From Drosophila persimilis (lineage: Eukaryota > Arthropoda > Insecta > Diptera > Drosophilidae), in NCBI RefSeq assembly GCF_003286085.1, contig NW_020825346.1, positions 806,001 through 870,000 of the forward strand: DNA of 64,000 nt, read 5' to 3'. Positions 62,003 to 64,000 of this stretch are shown here, in pieces. Under the pieces are notes generated by a model. That model saw only the letters and a program-made list of their open reading frames with translations. It did no database searches and had not been told where the DNA came from. Position 1 is the stretch's first letter. Every line of letters begins with the position of its first letter. A program made the translations under genes and the position numbers.

Positions 62003-63992
62003 CTAGTAGTAGGCGGGGAACGGGTGATAGTTAGACGGATTCGAGGCATGATGATTGGCCGACGGCAGCACAGGCGGCGGTCGTACGCCCGGATGGTAGT
62101 TGCTCGATGCCACCTGGTGGTAGGCCCCAAAGCTGCGGGCCATGTGCCGATTCTGGGCCACTGCCGCCGCCGACTCGCCCAGGAGGCGGGACTGGTCTGC
62201 TGTGCCCAGCAGGCGATTGTTCTGTTCCATCAGCAGATGGGCGGTGGGGTCGACCAGCAGGCGGTGCTGGTCGGCGGCATTTGAGGCGGCCAGAATTCGA
62301 TGCTGCTCCACCGTAGAGAGCAGGCGGTGATGCTCGAGACTGTCGCGGCTCTGGTGCTGCATCTGCGAGGAGAGGAACGACCGATTGTTGCCCACGGCCA
62401 TGTTGGCCGTGTTCGGTGTGAGGTCCAGCGAGGCCATTCGCAGCATGTCGTGATGCGGATGGTTGTAGGGCAGCTGTGGCGGCGACGACACCACATAGTT
62501 GGCCGTGCGGCTCAGGTCCACGGAGGTGGTCTGGTCGTGCTCCTGCTCGCCCAGCTGCTCGCTCAGCATGTTGTGCATGGCCGCCGCCGACTGGTGTTGC
62601 TGCATGGCCAGCTGGCTGCCGTGTCCGTGCTCCTGCTGGTGCACCACCGATGCACCCGTTGCCTGCTGTGCCTGCGCCTGGGCCTGGGCCTGCGCCTGCT
62701 GGCTCTGCTCCCTGTCCGACAGAATGTCGTAGATGTGGTGATGGTAGCGACTGCTTGGCAGCTGGAAGTTGTGGTGATAGTTGCTCGACGCATTCGATCT
62801 TGAGCTCATGTCCAGGCCCTGCAGATCGGACAGATCGTTGGCCGCACTCGCCGCCACGGCAGCAGCCGCCGCCGCACTCGCCGCATTGCTGTTGCTGCTC
62901 TGGCGATACTCCGCCGGCGAGTCGAGCTCCTGGCTGTTGTACTTCAGGTTGCTGGCCATGCTCTCGTACTTGGAGTACATGAGATCGATCTGCGACTGGG
63001 GGAACTTCATGCGCATATCCTGGCCCGCGCTGCTGGAAATAACAAACAGAATGAACGTTCCATTGGCGGTAAAAGTAGCGAGTAGCGAGGGAAAAATGCA
63101 ATGAAAAATAAGAGTTGGTGAAGCGATAAATGCTGACATACAAAAATGTTCTGTACCTGTTCTGCGGCATGATGCTGTTCTCCTCGTCGCTGGACATTTG
63201 ATTGTGACGCGAGAGGTTGTGCCGCTGGCGTTGCTCGTGCTGGTCCTGCTCCTGCACCGCCCGCTTGTGGCGCATCATGTCCCCGTTGAAGTTGTAGCGC
63301 GGAATGCTAGGGGAGGAGGCCGGCGAGATGAGCTCGTGCTCCGGATATGTGCTGCCCACGCTCGACGCATTGCGTCGCTGTGGCTGCAGGGCAGGCAGCG
63401 GGGACGAGGCTGACATGCTGTTGGCCCCACCGCCGGCTCCACCACCACCGCCGCCTCCGCCAGCACTGGAGCTGCCCGCTGGCGTGCTATTGGACCCTGG
63501 ACCACCAGCACCATTCCCAGAGCCGAACATGCCACCGTAGTCCCGGCCCGGAGAGATGGGCGGCGGCGAGGGCGGCGTGCGATGGTGCGACGAAGAGAAG
63601 CCATCGGAGTCGGGATGCTGCGGTCGGGGTGTGCTGCCCGCATCCACGTCCACATCGTTCTGGTTCTGGTTGCTCTGCGGATTGGTTGGCGTCGAGGCGC
63701 TGGGCGAGATGTTGCAGGCTCCCTGGAACATCGGAAGTGGCGGTATTTGCATGGGGAAGCTGCCCAAGTTCTTCATCATCTTCAGCTCGTTCTCCAGGTT
63801 GTCCATGGCTCCCCCAATGCCCGTTCCATTGGCGGCGCTCGACGATCCTCCACTGCTACCACCACCGCCGCCGCCGCCGCCATTAGGTCCGCCCACTCCG
63901 CCGCCGGCGCTGCCAGCCCCAAAGCGCTGGGCCTCGGCGTCCACATGGGCGCTCATGGGACTGTCGCTGTTGATGTGGTTATCGGTGGGTAC
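62003..63992 (-). CDS. U10: parental gene A, last two exons (5' part outside window)
   Basis: I do not recognise this gene. The terminal exon 62003-63032 is joined through a 124-bp intron (GTACAG...TTCCAG) to an exon 63157-63992. The ATG at 63956 may be internal: the frame stays open upstream to a likely acceptor (TATATAG at 63993-64000), giving VPTDNHINSDSP before it. The spliced protein has Gly-rich runs, MDNLENELKMMKNLGSFPM, a Pro/Ser stretch, YPEHELISPASSPSIPRYNF, a basic MMRHKRAVQEQDQ segment, SSDEENS, then Ala, Gln-Ala and His runs, ending YHPFPAYY. This composition suggests a nuclear regulator with its DNA-binding part elsewhere. Unlike U1-U9, the exon contains the 287 bp at about 63264-63550 and continues past 63739. 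Confidence 0.75.
63264..63550 (-). other. 287-bp gene A coding segment missing from all array copies
   Basis: This segment is flanked by GCCCG on both sides (63259-63263 and 63546-63550). In U1-U9 one GCCCG remains and the segment is gone. It codes the RDYGGMFGSG to RYNFNGDMMRHK part, including Gly runs. As 287 is not a multiple of three, its loss shifts the frame. Confidence 0.95.
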
Positions 63993-64000
63993 CTATATAG

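Larger units (their letters stand above)
1..63739 (-). repeat. Tandem array of nine chimeric units (gene C + truncated ornithine carrier + gene A 3' end)
   Basis: The same succession of blocks recurs nine times in one orientation with a period near 5.7 kb where no transposon has landed (gene A stop codons at 19273, 25032, 30698, 36377). Each unit joins the 3' part of gene A to the intron of an ornithine carrier gene at the same base: gene A ends at 1220, 9294, 14966, 20692, 26529, 32207, 37794, 48506 and 57659. At the right edge (63739) gene A instead continues uninterrupted, which marks the parental locus. By eye the copies are nearly identical, with scattered substitutions and small indels. 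A single founding rearrangement followed by unequal exchange explains this best. The left end of the array lies outside the window. Confidence 0.95.

Noticed and set aside
62031-63956. Single 641-codon minus-strand frame across gene A
   Set aside because: It reads through the 124-bp intron and leaves the true C-terminal frame. Splicing at GTACAG and TTCCAG joins the upstream exon to the YHPFPAYY frame.
1-64000. tRNA, rRNA or other structured RNA genes
   Set aside because: No cloverleaf with a conserved T-loop, rRNA-like stretch or snRNA motif was seen on reading; none is claimed.

Overview
The window is Drosophila-type nuclear DNA, with short introns bounded by GT/AG, opa-like Gln/Ala/His runs, AT-rich spacers full of microsatellites, R1-clade and other non-LTR retrotransposons, and two DINE-1/ISY-like elements carrying a (GTCY)n core. 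Abundant ISY/DINE-1 elements would fit an obscura-group fly, but the species and chromosome cannot be fixed from this sequence.

Almost the whole window is a head-to-tail array of one chimeric unit of about 5.7 kb, present nine times (U1 to U9), followed at the right edge by the apparent parental copy of one component (U10). All genes lie on the minus strand. From right to left in each unit (5' to 3' of the genes) the order is: an AT-rich spacer with two DRE-like TATCGATT sites; gene C, an unrecognised proline-rich and repeat-rich protein with one membrane segment; about 180 bp; the 5' part of a mitochondrial ornithine carrier (SLC25A15 type, probably the CG1628 orthologue), cut off inside an intron after half of its second carrier repeat; a fixed junction; then the last two exons of gene A, an unrecognised Gln/His/Ala-rich and probably nuclear protein, with its stop codon and 3' flank. 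The unit therefore has a gene start, two upstream coding regions and a borrowed 3' end.

Every unit has the same junction, and every unit has the same 287-bp frameshifting deletion in the gene A exon. U10 lacks both, so the array grew from one rearranged founder. Later indels, a linked nonsense and splice-site change, 12-bp repeat expansions and swapped blocks show unequal exchange or gene conversion. U5 and U6 are almost identical, the youngest pair.

Region by region: U1 1-7838 (a broken LINE plus a DINE-1 in its spacer), U2 7839-13637, U3 13638-19272, U4 19273-25031, U5 25032-30697, U6 30698-36376, U7 36377-47063 (a full-length R1-clade LINE), U8 47064-56185 (a 5'-truncated copy of the same LINE plus a DINE-1), U9 56186-62002, U10 62003-64000. 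Gene C is the only complete gene in the unit and is open in eight of nine copies. The carrier is truncated in all nine, yet its reading frame is never broken. Gene A copies are decaying fragments.
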